Below, piece by piece: positions 25,371-33,711 of a stretch of 42,517 nucleotides of DNA. The notes below the pieces were generated by a model. That model saw only the letters and a program-made list of their open reading frames with translations. It did not search any database and was not told the origin of the DNA. Every line of letters starts with the position of its first letter. The first letter of the stretch is position 1. The position numbers and the translations under genes are program-made. Source of the DNA: an uncultured Geobacteraceae bacterium (GTDB lineage: Bacteria; Desulfobacterota; Desulfuromonadia; Geobacterales; Pseudopelobacteraceae); the NCBI GenBank assembly GCA_903939115.1, contig CAJAFV010000041.1, positions 1-42,517 of the forward strand. Direction: 5' to 3'.

Positions 25371-25563
25371 TATCGGGGGCTGCCTTTTTGCTGCCTGAAA
25401 CCGTTGAAAGCCCCGTGCCATAACGGTTGCCAACATACTGACATACCGTTTCTTTCGTTGACAATGGTGAAGAGAGGTGCTACTTAGAAAGCATTTTACC
25501 TGTAACTCCATCTGCTCTCCGTGCGCCGTCAGCTGCGTAGCCGGCCAAAAGAGGTCAATTAAA

Positions 25564-28224
25564 GTGATTTTATTGAGATTATGCCGCAACATCCTCCTCC
25601 GGCTCCTGGTCGTCATGATCTTAATTTTTTCTTTGACCACGCCCTCGGCGTTCTGTCAGGAAACGGAGGATTCTCAGGTTTTTATTGCAGGCTTTAACGC
25701 GTACCAGCAGAAAGATTATGTCGCTTCAATTGAAAAAATGAACGAGGTATTGCAAAAATACCCCGAGACTCCGCTCAAGGATATGGCGCTTTTCTGGCTC
25801 TCCCGATCTTACTTCAAAAATGGCAACCTGCAGGATGCCGCCCGCTGCCTATCCCAGTTTTCTAAAGAGTACCCTGACAACCCTCTCAAAAGCACAGTCG
25901 AGGACGAACTCCTCGCTCTTACAGCACGTTTTGAAAAAGGTGAACAGCTTGCATCCGGCCCACCTCTTGTTAAAAAGCTCGTACCAGCAGCTGACTCAAG
26001 GCAGGCGCAGATTGCTGCGGCGAAAGCAGAAGAGCTGAAACTTGCTGATGCGGTGGCTGCTGAAGAGCAGACGGAACGGGAGCGTTTAGTTGCCGTTAAA
26101 GCCGAACAGGAGCGGATTGCGCTGGCAACTGCCGTTCGTGAGAGGGCTGAACAGCAACGTATTTCCGCAGAGAAAGCGGAGCAGGAGCGACTTGCTGCGG
26201 CTAAAGCCGAAGAGGCGAAGCTGGCTGCTGCCGCCCAAGCGGAGCAAGACCGACTGGCTGCCACAAAAGTTGAAGAGGCAAAACTGGCAACTGCCATGAA
26301 AGCCGAGCAGGAACGACTGGCTATTGCCAAGTCCGAGGAAGCGTTGCGAGTGCAGGCTGCTGCAGAAGCAGCACGTGTCGCAGCAGAGAACGCAGAACGG
26401 GAGCAGATTGCCCTTGCCCGGGCTGCTGAGGCTAAGCAGGCTGAAGCAGTCGCAGAGGCCGCCCGCGTGACTGCCCTGAAGGCTGAGGAACAACGGAAGG
26501 CAGACGACCTCGCAGCCAGTGAAGCAGAGAATCGTCGACTGGCGGCACTAAAGAGTGAAGAGTCCCGACTGACACAGCTTAAACTCGCCGAGGAAAACCT
26601 CGGAGCTTCAAAACGGGCGTATCGCGAGAAAGCTATTGCCCAGTACAAATCGATCATTGAAAAATTCCCCGCTTCAGCAGCTGCGGTTACTGCAGCGGCA
26701 AAACTGCGTGAACTTGGGGTGGCGATTGCGCTGCCACAGCAGGCTGCTGAACTGCTCCCTCCTGAAAACGCCCAGGTGTTACGGATCGAAGTTGCCCAGT
26801 TTGCCGGCCTTGAATTTAATGTCCTGTCACGTCCAGGCGCCTTCAGTGTGGGACAGCCGCTTGAGATTCCGTTTGAAGTCATCAATCGGGGTAACGGCAT
26901 TGATTCGTTCTACCTTGAGTCCGCATTCCCTGTGGAGTTTACTGCGCGCTTTTCTGCTGCGGCAAAACCTGGCAGTGCAATAAGCCAAACTCCTGACCTT
27001 GCTCCAGGCGAAATTTTTAAAGGGGTTATCAACCTTGTCATACCACCATCGAGTATTGACGGCCTGCGCATAACGCATCCGGTTAAAACCGCTTCACGCC
27101 TGATTGCCGAAGCGAGCCAATCACGTGAAGTCAGGATCGTTGCCTCTGCACCGCTCCTCCGGGCTGTTCTGCGCACAGAAAAGACCAAGCCGCTCCCGGG
27201 TGACAAGATCTTATATCGCATTGCCATTCTCAACGTAGGTTCGGCTGCTGCGAAGGATGTTACCTTCCGCCTTAATTTCCCGCCACAGCTCGAACCGATT
27301 GATTATGTCACTGCCGGCTTCAGGCAAGAGATGAAATCGGCACTGGTTTTGGACGGCATGCAGGTCAACTCCGGGGAAAGCCGCGAATTCACTGTCGCCT
27401 TCCAGCTTAAGGACGATTCGCTCGCCGGCCAGGAGCTGCTGACGCGTGCCGAACTGATCAACAACCCTCATAAAACCACTGTTGCCTTTGTTTCAAATAC
27501 GGCCTATGTGGAGTCGCACCGCAGTATTCTTGTCCGCTCCGGTTCAGAACGTCTGGTGGCTATCCCCGGGCAGACGGTAACAATTCCGTTTGTCGTAACA
27601 AATACGGGAAATGTCCGGGAAAAATTCAAGATTGTCTCCAATTTTTCCGGCACCCAGGATATGGTTATTTTCCACGACCTCAACCGTGACAGCATCCGGC
27701 AGGCCAGTGAACCGATAATAAGTGAGATCGGGCCATTGGCGCCTCGCGAAGAAGCCAGTGTCGTGGTGGAAATCAAAACGCCCAGGAAAGCCGTTGATGG
27801 CAGTCAGGACACTGTTCGGGTCTCTTTTGTATCAGAAGGAGACACAAACCGCTCAGGATCAGGCTCTACCCAACTGACCTATTCGCGCCCGGTGTTGAAA
27901 ATGGTCATGGACGGACGTGACGGCAGGCTTAAGCCTGGTGATGTAGCTTCATTTGATTTGGCCATTACTAATAACGGCTCCAACCTTGCGCGGATAGTAG
28001 AACTGCAGAGCGCCTGGCCGGAGCAGTTGGAGCTCGTGGCAGCGGACCCCGCAACCAGCGCTTTCAGCAACGGAGCCATGATTTGGCGTTTCAAGGAAAT
28101 GGGCGCCGGAGAAAAACGGAGCATCAAGGTTACTTTCAGAATCAAGCCGGGTGCAGGAGTTGGAACAGCTATCCAAGTCAAAAATATTCTGACCTACGAA
28201 GATCAACTGGGGAACAGGTATTGA
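25564..28224 (+). CDS. Large exported coiled-coil protein with TPR-like and DUF11/CARDB-like Ig repeats
   Basis: GTG 25564 is chosen: GAGGT lies eight bases upstream and a signal peptide follows at once (VILLRLCRNILLRLLVVMIL IFSL). A GTG 29 codons earlier is in frame but has poorer context. The 886 residues divide into a YbgF/Tol-Pal-like TPR region (~38-110), an Ala/Glu/Lys coiled coil (~145-350, TolA-like), a second TPR-like piece (~352-385) and four or so Ig-like repeats (405-880) of the DUF11/COG1361 kind, e.g. KPLPGDKILYRIAILNVGSA. No transmembrane anchor is seen after the signal, so it may be periplasmic or surface-attached. The next gene starts one base after its stop, so they are one unit with the LysM protein. 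Function is not known. Confidence 0.8.
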   Translation: MILLRLCRNILLRLLVVMILIFSLTTPSAFCQETEDSQVFIAGFNAYQQKDYVASIEKMNEVLQKYPETPLKDMALFWLSRSYFKNGNLQDAARCLSQFSKEYPDNPLKSTVEDELLALTARFEKGEQLASGPPLVKKLVPAADSRQAQIAAAKAEELKLADAVAAEEQTERERLVAVKAEQERIALATAVRERAEQQRISAEKAEQERLAAAKAEEAKLAAAAQAEQDRLAATKVEEAKLATAMKAEQERLAIAKSEEALRVQAAAEAARVAAENAEREQIALARAAEAKQAEAVAEAARVTALKAEEQRKADDLAASEAENRRLAALKSEESRLTQLKLAEENLGASKRAYREKAIAQYKSIIEKFPASAAAVTAAAKLRELGVAIALPQQAAELLPPENAQVLRIEVAQFAGLEFNVLSRPGAFSVGQPLEIPFEVINRGNGIDSFYLESAFPVEFTARFSAAAKPGSAISQTPDLAPGEIFKGVINLVIPPSSIDGLRITHPVKTASRLIAEASQSREVRIVASAPLLRAVLRTEKTKPLPGDKILYRIAILNVGSAAAKDVTFRLNFPPQLEPIDYVTAGFRQEMKSALVLDGMQVNSGESREFTVAFQLKDDSLAGQELLTRAELINNPHKTTVAFVSNTAYVESHRSILVRSGSERLVAIPGQTVTIPFVVTNTGNVREKFKIVSNFSGTQDMVIFHDLNRDSIRQASEPIISEIGPLAPREEASVVVEIKTPRKAVDGSQDTVRVSFVSEGDTNRSGSGSTQLTYSRPVLKMVMDGRDGRLKPGDVASFDLAITNNGSNLARIVELQSAWPEQLELVAADPATSAFSNGAMIWRFKEMGAGEKRSIKVTFRIKPGAGVGTAIQVKNILTYEDQLGNRY
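26173..26361 (+). repeat. 63-bp tandem coding repeat in the coiled coil (three units)
   Basis: Three successive 21-residue units (residues 204-266) begin KAEQERL, QAEQDRL and KAEQERL and share the pattern AEQERLA-AK-EEAKLA. Twenty-one residues equal three heptads, so the repeat keeps the coiled-coil register. Less perfect units continue on both sides. The antisense frame looks like a 363-residue open frame only because of this composition. Confidence 0.75.
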
Positions 28225-28225
28225 T

Positions 28226-29023
28226 ATGACACCTTACACATTCCGCACGATAGTCACCACGCTCGTTTTTTGCGCAGCGCAGACCTCCTGGGCTCAGCAG
28301 TATCTGCTGTATGCTCCCCAACCTGCCGCTACCGTTCAAAAGTCACCCTCACAGGAGGGCATAATCGTCCAGGAAATAGAAGTTCAAAAAGGTGACACGC
28401 TGTATGGCCTTTCCCGCAAGTTCAGCGGACGTGGCATGTATTTTCCCCAGATACTTCTGTTTAACACGATAAAGAATCCTAACTTGATTTACCCCGGAAA
28501 CAAGCTCAAAGTGCCGGTAACTCAAGATGAAACCATCGTTAAAAACACCGATTCAAAACCTTTGGGCATACCTCACAAAACCAAAGTACCGGGTGACGAA
28601 AAAGCTCAGCTAAAAACGGAATCTGTTCAACCAAATGTTGCGCCACCGCTTCCAGCTCAAAATACGGAACTTTCTTTACATGAGTTGAAAGCTGCTGCAT
28701 CGGCAAAAAGCAGCAAAATCGCTCCTAAGAAAAAAACAGCTATTCAATCCAGAAAAAAAATGCCTCCTGAGTCGGCGTCTGTGACGAATCTTTCAGCGCC
28801 GCTCCCTGCATCTCATGCACCTCAGGCATCCCCAAACCGTGCCGCTGATGCCGCTTCAGGGCAAAAGCTTTTTGAGGCGGCGGTTAAGGCGTATCGAATT
28901 GATGATTGTCGTACCGCTCTTGAACTGCTGGATCGCTACCTCGTCGACAATTCCGGATCGCCTCTTGCCGCAGACGCAAACCTTTATAAAGCGGAGTGCT
29001 ATTTGAAGTTGTCTTCCCAATAA
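28226..29023 (+). CDS. Exported LysM protein with C-terminal TPR-like segment
   Basis: The 265 residues carry a signal peptide (MTPYTFRTIVTTLVFCAAQTSWA), a LysM domain (residues ~51-98: IEVQKGDTLYGLSRKFSG, then ILLFNTIKNPNLIYPGNKLKVP), a low-complexity Lys/Pro/Ser/Ala linker (~100-210) and a TPR-like tail (AVKAYRIDDCRTALELLDRYL, LAADANLYKAECYLKL) similar to YbgF/CpoB. LysM binds peptidoglycan N-acetylglucosamine chains; the TPR end should bind a partner, perhaps the large protein encoded just before. The gap between the two genes is one base, with an AGG site inside the upstream end. The protein is probably periplasmic. The precise role is not shown. Confidence 0.87.
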   Translation: MTPYTFRTIVTTLVFCAAQTSWAQQYLLYAPQPAATVQKSPSQEGIIVQEIEVQKGDTLYGLSRKFSGRGMYFPQILLFNTIKNPNLIYPGNKLKVPVTQDETIVKNTDSKPLGIPHKTKVPGDEKAQLKTESVQPNVAPPLPAQNTELSLHELKAAASAKSSKIAPKKKTAIQSRKKMPPESASVTNLSAPLPASHAPQASPNRAADAASGQKLFEAAVKAYRIDDCRTALELLDRYLVDNSGSPLAADANLYKAECYLKLSSQ

Positions 29024-29044
29024 GCTCTAAAAGGTTGGTACGCT

Positions 29045-29497
29045 ATGAGAATCTCCCCGCTTGACATCCAGCAGCAGCAATTCAAGGTAAAAACGTTCCG
29101 CGGGCTCGATCCGGATGATGTGGATGCTTTTCTGCAAACCGTCGCTGGTGAAATGGAAGGATTGATCCGCGAAAACAGCATGCTGAAAGAACAACAGTCT
29201 CTGCAGAGCCGCGAAATGCAGAACATGGCGGAGAAGGAACGGGAGTTGCGCGACACACTTCTTTCTGCCCAGCGAGTAATTGAAGAGATGAAAGCCAATG
29301 CCCGTAAAGAGGCAGAGCTAATCGTTTCGGAAGCTGAGATTAAGGGTGAACGGATTATTGCTGATGCCGAGCGACAGTTGGGTGAGCTTAAAAGCCGGAT
29401 TGAAGAGATTCGCAGGCAGAAGATTCATTTTGAAATAAGCTTCAAAGGGTTGCTTGAAAGTTTCAGCAGGCAACTTACCGGCGATGAACCGGTCTGA
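29045..29497 (+). CDS. DivIVA-like coiled-coil protein
   Basis: This 150-residue protein has the DivIVA N-terminal lipid-binding head (ISPLDIQQQQFKVKTFRGLD, then PDDVDAFLQTVAGEMEGLI) followed by a long coiled coil (~45-135). The head matches DivIVA/GpsB, which sense curved membrane at poles and septa. It is shorter than Gram-positive DivIVA and similar to the deltaproteobacterial form usually found near yggT/yggS or DUF167. A weak AAAGG site precedes the ATG. It follows the LysM protein by 21 bases and overlaps the next gene by 14, so it is in the operon. Confidence 0.9.
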   Translation: MRISPLDIQQQQFKVKTFRGLDPDDVDAFLQTVAGEMEGLIRENSMLKEQQSLQSREMQNMAEKERELRDTLLSAQRVIEEMKANARKEAELIVSEAEIKGERIIADAERQLGELKSRIEEIRRQKIHFEISFKGLLESFSRQLTGDEPV

Positions 29498-29858
29498 TCT
29501 TTCCTTTCTGACCGCCATCAAGGACGGTCTCATATTGAATATCTACGTTCAGCCTCGAGCTTCCAAAAACCAGATGTGCGGGATTCAGGGTGAAGAACTT
29601 AAAATAAGGCTCACCTCTCCCCCGGTTGATGGAGCCGCCAACAAGATGTGCCGGAAGTTTATAGCTGAACTCTTTGACGTTTCCACTTCGGCTGTGGATA
29701 TTATTTCAGGAGAGACATCACGGCACAAACGCCTGCGGATTACCAGTTCTCATGCCGGGCAGTTTGATACACAGATTACAGCAATGAAAGAGTCCCTGAG
29801 CAGCGGGCATACAGATACGAAAGGAAGTAACAATGGCACAGGCAAAAACAGGCGATAA
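29484..29858 (+). CDS. DUF167/YggU family protein
   Basis: ATG 29484 is taken as start because the family begins close to DGLILNIYVQPRASKNQ; the frame is open ten codons further up. The 124 residues contain the DUF167 core (PRASKNQMCGI, LKIRLTSPPVDGAANKMC, the ISGETSRHKRLRI strand) and about 30 less conserved residues at the end. The family is a small alpha/beta fold of unknown function that often lies next to yggT or divIVA. It overlaps the DivIVA-like gene by 14 bases and the FKBP gene by 26, so all are co-transcribed. The tail is partly FKBP leader in another frame. Confidence 0.88.
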   Translation: MNRSDLSFLTAIKDGLILNIYVQPRASKNQMCGIQGEELKIRLTSPPVDGAANKMCRKFIAELFDVSTSAVDIISGETSRHKRLRITSSHAGQFDTQITAMKESLSSGHTDTKGSNNGTGKNRR

Positions 29859-30345
29859 GGTTACAGTACATTACACCGGCACACTTGAAGACGGATCCGT
29901 TTTTGACAGCTCAGAAGGGCCCGCCGAACAACCACATGATCATGAGTGTTGCTGCAGCAGTAAGAAAACGGGCGATGATAGCTGCGGAGGCGACAACCAT
30001 GCCACAGGACCGATGGAGTTCGTCATTGGAGCCGGGCAGCTGATACCAAAATTCGAAGCGGCGGTAATCGGACTTGAGCCGGGAGAGAGCGTTACGGTAT
30101 CCATTTCGGCAGATGAGGCGTATGGACAGCGCGCTGAAGAGATGGTCGCGGTGATTGAACGGAGCGAGATTCCGGCCGAAATCAATCCTGAACCGGGGCA
30201 TCAGATGGAGGTGATTCTAGAGGACGGCTCCCCGCTGCCGGTTCTTGTAACAGAAGTGACCGATACAACCATTACCCTAGATGGCAATCATCCCTTGGCA
30301 GGCCGTGACCTGACCTTTTCAATCAGGCTTGTTGACATCCTGTAG
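29833..30345 (+). CDS. FKBP-type peptidyl-prolyl isomerase, SlyD-like, with Cys/His-rich insertion
   Basis: The 170 residues open with the SlyD N-strand VTVHYTGTLEDGSVFDSS and continue PMEFVIGAGQLIPKFEAAVIGLEPGE; the IF (insert-in-flap) chaperone domain spans ~80-145, and the last strand RDLTFSIRLVDIL closes the FKBP part. Between residues 29 and 59 is an insertion with His35, His37, Cys39-41, Cys51 and His56, likely a metal site. SlyD of E. coli has its metal-binding Cys/His tail at the C-terminus instead. A GGAAG site precedes the ATG, within the end of the DUF167 gene. A strong terminator follows 24 bases later. Catalytic activity is inferred. Confidence 0.92.
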   Translation: MAQAKTGDKVTVHYTGTLEDGSVFDSSEGPAEQPHDHECCCSSKKTGDDSCGGDNHATGPMEFVIGAGQLIPKFEAAVIGLEPGESVTVSISADEAYGQRAEEMVAVIERSEIPAEINPEPGHQMEVILEDGSPLPVLVTEVTDTTITLDGNHPLAGRDLTFSIRLVDIL

Positions 30346-30368
30346 AGTGAAACCTCCATTTTGCAGTC

Positions 30369-30408
30369 AAGAAAAGGCCGCTGACAACACTGTCAGCGGC
30401 CTTTTCTT
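30369..30408. terminator. Strong bidirectional terminator, 18-bp perfect stem
   Basis: AAGAAAAGGCCGCTGACA (30369-30386) and TGTCAGCGGCCTTTTCTT (30391-30408) pair without mismatch around ACAC. A-rich and T-rich stem ends let it act in both directions, ending the rightward operon and the leftward zinc-ribbon gene. Confidence 0.93.
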
Positions 30409-30422
30409 ACGGCTCCATGCCT

Positions 30423-30463
30423 ACTCTGCCTACTGCCTACTGCCTATTACTGATTACTGATTA
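30423..30463. repeat. Short tandem repeats (TACTGCC, TTACTGA units)
   Basis: Between terminator and the zinc-ribbon stop, CTGCC-TACTGCC-TACTGCC runs into TTACTGA-TTACTGA-TTAC. These are seven-base units, slippage-prone, non-coding. No role is seen. Confidence 0.5.
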
Positions 30464-30464
30464 C

Positions 30465-31646
30465 CTACTTACCTGTTGCTACCGTTGATCCGGCAGACTG
30501 CACGCTGAAATCTTTGGCTCCCGCAGGAAGATTTGCCAGCACTACGACAAAGGGGATTGATTTGCCCGATGCAACGCCCATGTTTACCAGAGAGTCGCCA
30601 AACGGGTTGGCCATGGCGGCCTCTATCTTATCAAGGGGTAGTTTTTCCAGCTGTTCTTTAGTCAGCGGGTTACCACCATAGGCACTTTTTGTGGCAACAC
30701 TCTGCCCAGCCGCATCATAGACAGTCACCATTATCTGTAGCGCCGCCCGGGGTTTTGCGTACTCATTTAACGCTTCACCAGAAACTACCAGCAGTTTTCC
30801 AGCGGCAGCATTTTCAACAAAAGCGCTGGTAACGGCTCGTAAACTGATTTTTCCGCTCTCCAGAGGAGCGGTTTCTTTCGGCGTAGAAAGTGAAGAATAG
30901 CCGAGATAGCCAAGAACAGAAATCACCAGCAGAGCAACAACCGTAATCAGAACTGCGAACACCGGACTCTGCTTGCGCCGTGAAGATATCGAGAGCGGCG
31001 GCAGCTCCTGATGCTCGTTAACAGCCGCTTCTCCTGGAAATGATTGTGCAAGAGTCTCGTCCGCTGGCGTGACCGTAGGCTCAGTCGGCGGAGCCTCCAA
31101 AATTTCCTGAGAAGGTTTCAGGTCATCAAGACTCCCCTGCTGAGCAACAACAGACGCACGTTCGTCACCAAAATCGATTTTTTCCTGGCTGAAAGGCGCA
31201 TCAGCGGGTGTATCACTCGATAAGTGAGTACCGCTTTCGGTGACGGGGGTCTCAGGCTCTTCAATATCAAATGAAACAGAATCAAATGAGAATTGAGCAG
31301 TATCATGTGGTGGCGATTCAAGCGGACTGAACCCGACTGGTTCGCTATCAAAAGTGGTGTCATCGAAAACGATTGAATCTTCAGCAGGAGGAGGAAGGGT
31401 AAGGGGAGCCTCTTCCGCAGCAAAACTCCAGCTTTCGGCGGGGACGGCCGGTGTCTCGACATCTGCCGCAGGAGGAGATAATTCCGCTATCGCTCCCTCA
31501 GGCGGCAAAGAGTCGGTATCCGCTTCTTCCTTACGCACGGTGAATACATGTTTACACTTGGTGCAACGGACTTTGACACCCTTGCTCGTTACTCTGGAAT
31601 CGTCAAGTCGAAATCTGGTCTGACATTTTTCGCACTGGATTATCAT
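30465..31646 (-). CDS. Zinc-ribbon (MJ0042-type) and DUF3426-like membrane protein
   Basis: The 393 residues start with a zinc ribbon (Cys5, Cys8, Cys28, Cys31; CEKCQTRFRLDDSRV then VRCTKCKHVF), followed by a long acidic, Pro/Ser-rich linker (~40-220), one transmembrane helix (~228-250, AVLITVVALLVISVLGYLGY) and a C-terminal DUF3426-like beta domain (~265-390) with LVVSGEALNEY and SIPFVVVLANLPAGAKDFSV. The zinc ribbon should face the cytoplasm and the beta domain the periplasm. The family is common in Geobacter and in myxobacteria, role unknown. GAGGAG gives a strong start, and a sigma-70 promoter lies upstream. Isolated transcript. Confidence 0.88.
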   Translation of the reverse strand: MIIQCEKCQTRFRLDDSRVTSKGVKVRCTKCKHVFTVRKEEADTDSLPPEGAIAELSPPAADVETPAVPAESWSFAAEEAPLTLPPPAEDSIVFDDTTFDSEPVGFSPLESPPHDTAQFSFDSVSFDIEEPETPVTESGTHLSSDTPADAPFSQEKIDFGDERASVVAQQGSLDDLKPSQEILEAPPTEPTVTPADETLAQSFPGEAAVNEHQELPPLSISSRRKQSPVFAVLITVVALLVISVLGYLGYSSLSTPKETAPLESGKISLRAVTSAFVENAAAGKLLVVSGEALNEYAKPRAALQIMVTVYDAAGQSVATKSAYGGNPLTKEQLEKLPLDKIEAAMANPFGDSLVNMGVASGKSIPFVVVLANLPAGAKDFSVQSAGSTVATGK

Positions 31647-31712
31647 CTGCGACTCCTCGATGATGATAGCGTATGGCGGTAAACCACGGAACTATCTGAA
31701 ACAACGTCTGTT

Positions 31713-31741
31713 CTATATCAGAAAGAGATGAGGGTGTCAAA
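31713..31741 (-). promoter_or_regulatory. Sigma-70 promoter for the zinc-ribbon gene
   Basis: On the minus strand TTGACA (31736-31741), a 17-base spacer and TATAGA (31713-31718) give six and four of six matches. The -10 is about 66 bases from the ATG. Confidence 0.6.
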
Positions 31742-31744
31742 TCA

Positions 31745-32626
31745 TTACGCTGAGACATTTCGACTATTTAGTCGAGTTTGCGCACAGAAAGGAGCAATCT
31801 GGCATGAAGCACAGCGCTCCATATCTTTGCCGTCGCAGCCGTCACTGATACCAAGATGGGCCAGAGAAAAGTCATATTTCACCGGGTCGGCAGGATCAAA
31901 AGTCCGCAGGGCCGAGGTAATCTCCCGGGCCATGCGCCAGTCTGCCGCTTTTCGGTTGGTGAGGCCGAGATAGCGGCTGATGCGGCTGATGTGCGTATCA
32001 ACTGGTATTACCAACTGGGCCGGAGAGACCCCGCTCCAGAGTCCGAGATCGATACCATCGGCCGGGCGAACCAGCCAGCGCAATAACATGCAGAGTCGTT
32101 TACAGGCACTGCCGGATGCGGGGGCAGGGAACAGGAAGGGAAAACAGGAATCGGGAGGGATGCTTTCTGAGCCGAAGATCGCGGAGTAGTCAAGCGCCAG
32201 GACGGCAGTCGTATAATGATTTAAAGAGTTACTCACGTCTCTATCGGCCGCAGAATGAGCCCTTAGAAAAAAAGAGTGTATGCTGCCGGCCTGTCCCACC
32301 ATCTGCTTCATTCCCCACAGAAGCGCAGAGAGATCACGACCATCGTTAAAGCGGTGTTTAAATCGGGAGAAGGCGTGCAAACCGGCCTGTGGATCAAAAT
32401 GCTCAATAAAGTTCCTCGGAGATGGGCCTAGTTCAGAAAAAATTGTCTCAAGAGTTCTGAGGATTATACCAATTGCGCCGTAGGCAAATGATGAGGCGAT
32501 TACCGCTGCAATCTCCTGGTCCTCTGGATCACGGTAGCGGTGGCAGAACGAAAGAGGATCATTGTTCAGATGCTGGAGCGACCTGGAGGCGTAGAGGGCC
32601 TCCAGTGTCGCACGTAATTCAGACAT
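31745..32626 (-). CDS. DUF2400 (TIGR02757) family protein, possible Fe-S
   Basis: The 293 residues match DUF2400: LSFCHRYRDPEDQEIAAVIASSFAYG near 26-51, a middle HhH-GPD-like helical region, and the segment RPADGIDLGLW and LVIPVDTHISRISRYLGLTNRK. The C-terminus has Cys264-x7-Cys272-x2-Cys275-x5-Cys281, close to the endonuclease III type cluster motif (C-x6-C-x2-C-x5-C), and DPADPVKYDFSLAHLGIS precedes it. The conserved Asp in PVDTH could fit the catalytic Asp position of HhH-GPD glycosylases, but a glycosylase role is inference. It overlaps galT by eight bases (ATGTCTGA) and is the last gene of that run. Confidence 0.87.
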   Translation of the reverse strand: MSELRATLEALYASRSLQHLNNDPLSFCHRYRDPEDQEIAAVIASSFAYGAIGIILRTLETIFSELGPSPRNFIEHFDPQAGLHAFSRFKHRFNDGRDLSALLWGMKQMVGQAGSIHSFFLRAHSAADRDVSNSLNHYTTAVLALDYSAIFGSESIPPDSCFPFLFPAPASGSACKRLCMLLRWLVRPADGIDLGLWSGVSPAQLVIPVDTHISRISRYLGLTNRKAADWRMAREITSALRTFDPADPVKYDFSLAHLGISDGCDGKDMERCASCQIAPFCAQTRLNSRNVSA

Positions 32627-33644
32627 CCGCGTCTCTCAAAAACTGCGCGGCATCCTCTGGTGACGTCGGGTTGATAAAAAAGCCGGTACCCCACTCAAAT
32701 CCGGCCATCTGTGTCAGTCTCGGCACCAATTCAATGTGCCAGTGGTAATCGTACTCCAGCGAATTCCAGTGTTCAGGCTTGCCAGGGCGCCGATGCATAG
32801 GAGGAGCGGTAAACAGGATAAAATTGTAGGGCGCATCACGCAGTACCGTCTTGATCCTCATCAGCATATCTTTCATTGCCACAGCCAGCTCAGCCAACTG
32901 AGCATCATTCATCAGGGCAAAATCATGGCTATGGCGCTTTGGATAGAGTCGCAGTTCAAAGGGCGAACTGGAGGCGTAGGGGGCAAGTGTCACGTAGTTG
33001 GAAAACTCCTTTACCACGCGGACCCCTTCGCGCAGCTCGAATTCGACCAGATCGCAAAAGATACAACGTTCCTTCTCCCGGAAATAGTTGCGGGAAACCT
33101 TCAGCTGGGTACTTGCCACCGGCGGCAGTAATGGAACCGCAATAAGCTGGCTGTGGGAATGGCACAGAGACGCGCCGGCTCGAATGCCGTGGTTTTTGAA
33201 CAGAACCATATAGCGAAAGCGGATATCTTTGCGCAAATCAAGATAACGATGACGATAGGCGGTCAGAACATCCGTTATTTCAAGTGTCGTCAAATCGGCA
33301 AGAGTCCGATCGTGATCAGGAGTCTCAATGATGACTTCATGTGCGCCGATGCCGTTCATGACGTCATACATCCCATAGCCGCGATTATTGAGTTCTCCCT
33401 CAACCCGCAGAGCGGGGTATTTGTTCGGAATAACCCGTACCCGCCAGTTAGCAGAGTTTGGCTGTGCGTTCGGGCGAATGGCAAAAATTTCCGGTGGGGT
33501 TTTGTCCTCATTGCCGTAACAGAAAGGGCAGGCGATCGACCCGTTCTGTTCCGGCTCCACTTGGAAATCCCGTGGCCGGCGACCGCGCTCGATGGCTATG
33601 ATTACCCAGTGCAGCCTTATCGGGTCCCAGCGTAGTTCTGACAT
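32619..33644 (-). CDS. galT: GalT-family nucleotide-sugar transferase (galactose-1-phosphate uridylyltransferase-like)
   Basis: The 341 residues carry the two HIT-fold halves of GalT: zinc site CPFC (39, 42) and CIFC (194, 197), the active-site motif H162-S-H164-S-Q166 (in SLCHSHSQLIAVP) with His164 as nucleophile, and YHWHIELVPRL near 300. E. coli GalT has HPHGQ; the HSHSQ form occurs in GalT-like enzymes including ADP-glucose/UDP-glucose phosphorylase types. No galK or galE is near, and the neighbours are a GH57 enzyme and a nucleotidyltransferase, so it may handle NDP-glucose rather than galactose. GGGAGG precedes the ATG. Confidence 0.9.
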   Translation of the reverse strand: MSELRWDPIRLHWVIIAIERGRRPRDFQVEPEQNGSIACPFCYGNEDKTPPEIFAIRPNAQPNSANWRVRVIPNKYPALRVEGELNNRGYGMYDVMNGIGAHEVIIETPDHDRTLADLTTLEITDVLTAYRHRYLDLRKDIRFRYMVLFKNHGIRAGASLCHSHSQLIAVPLLPPVASTQLKVSRNYFREKERCIFCDLVEFELREGVRVVKEFSNYVTLAPYASSSPFELRLYPKRHSHDFALMNDAQLAELAVAMKDMLMRIKTVLRDAPYNFILFTAPPMHRRPGKPEHWNSLEYDYHWHIELVPRLTQMAGFEWGTGFFINPTSPEDAAQFLRDADV

Positions 33645-33711
33645 ATATCCTCCCTAAAAATGGTTCAACTTTGTTGGTTGTTAGCTCGTGGCTTGAACCT
33701 TTAACCTCTAA

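Noticed and set aside
25372..25415. Terminator after amt (CGGGGGCT/AGCCCCG)
   Set aside because: The stem has a bulge, a long loop and no T tail.
25809..26900. 363-residue antisense frame opposite the coiled-coil region
   Set aside because: Ser/Ala/Cys-rich composition is the mirror of Ala/Glu codon use in the real gene; no start signal or family match.
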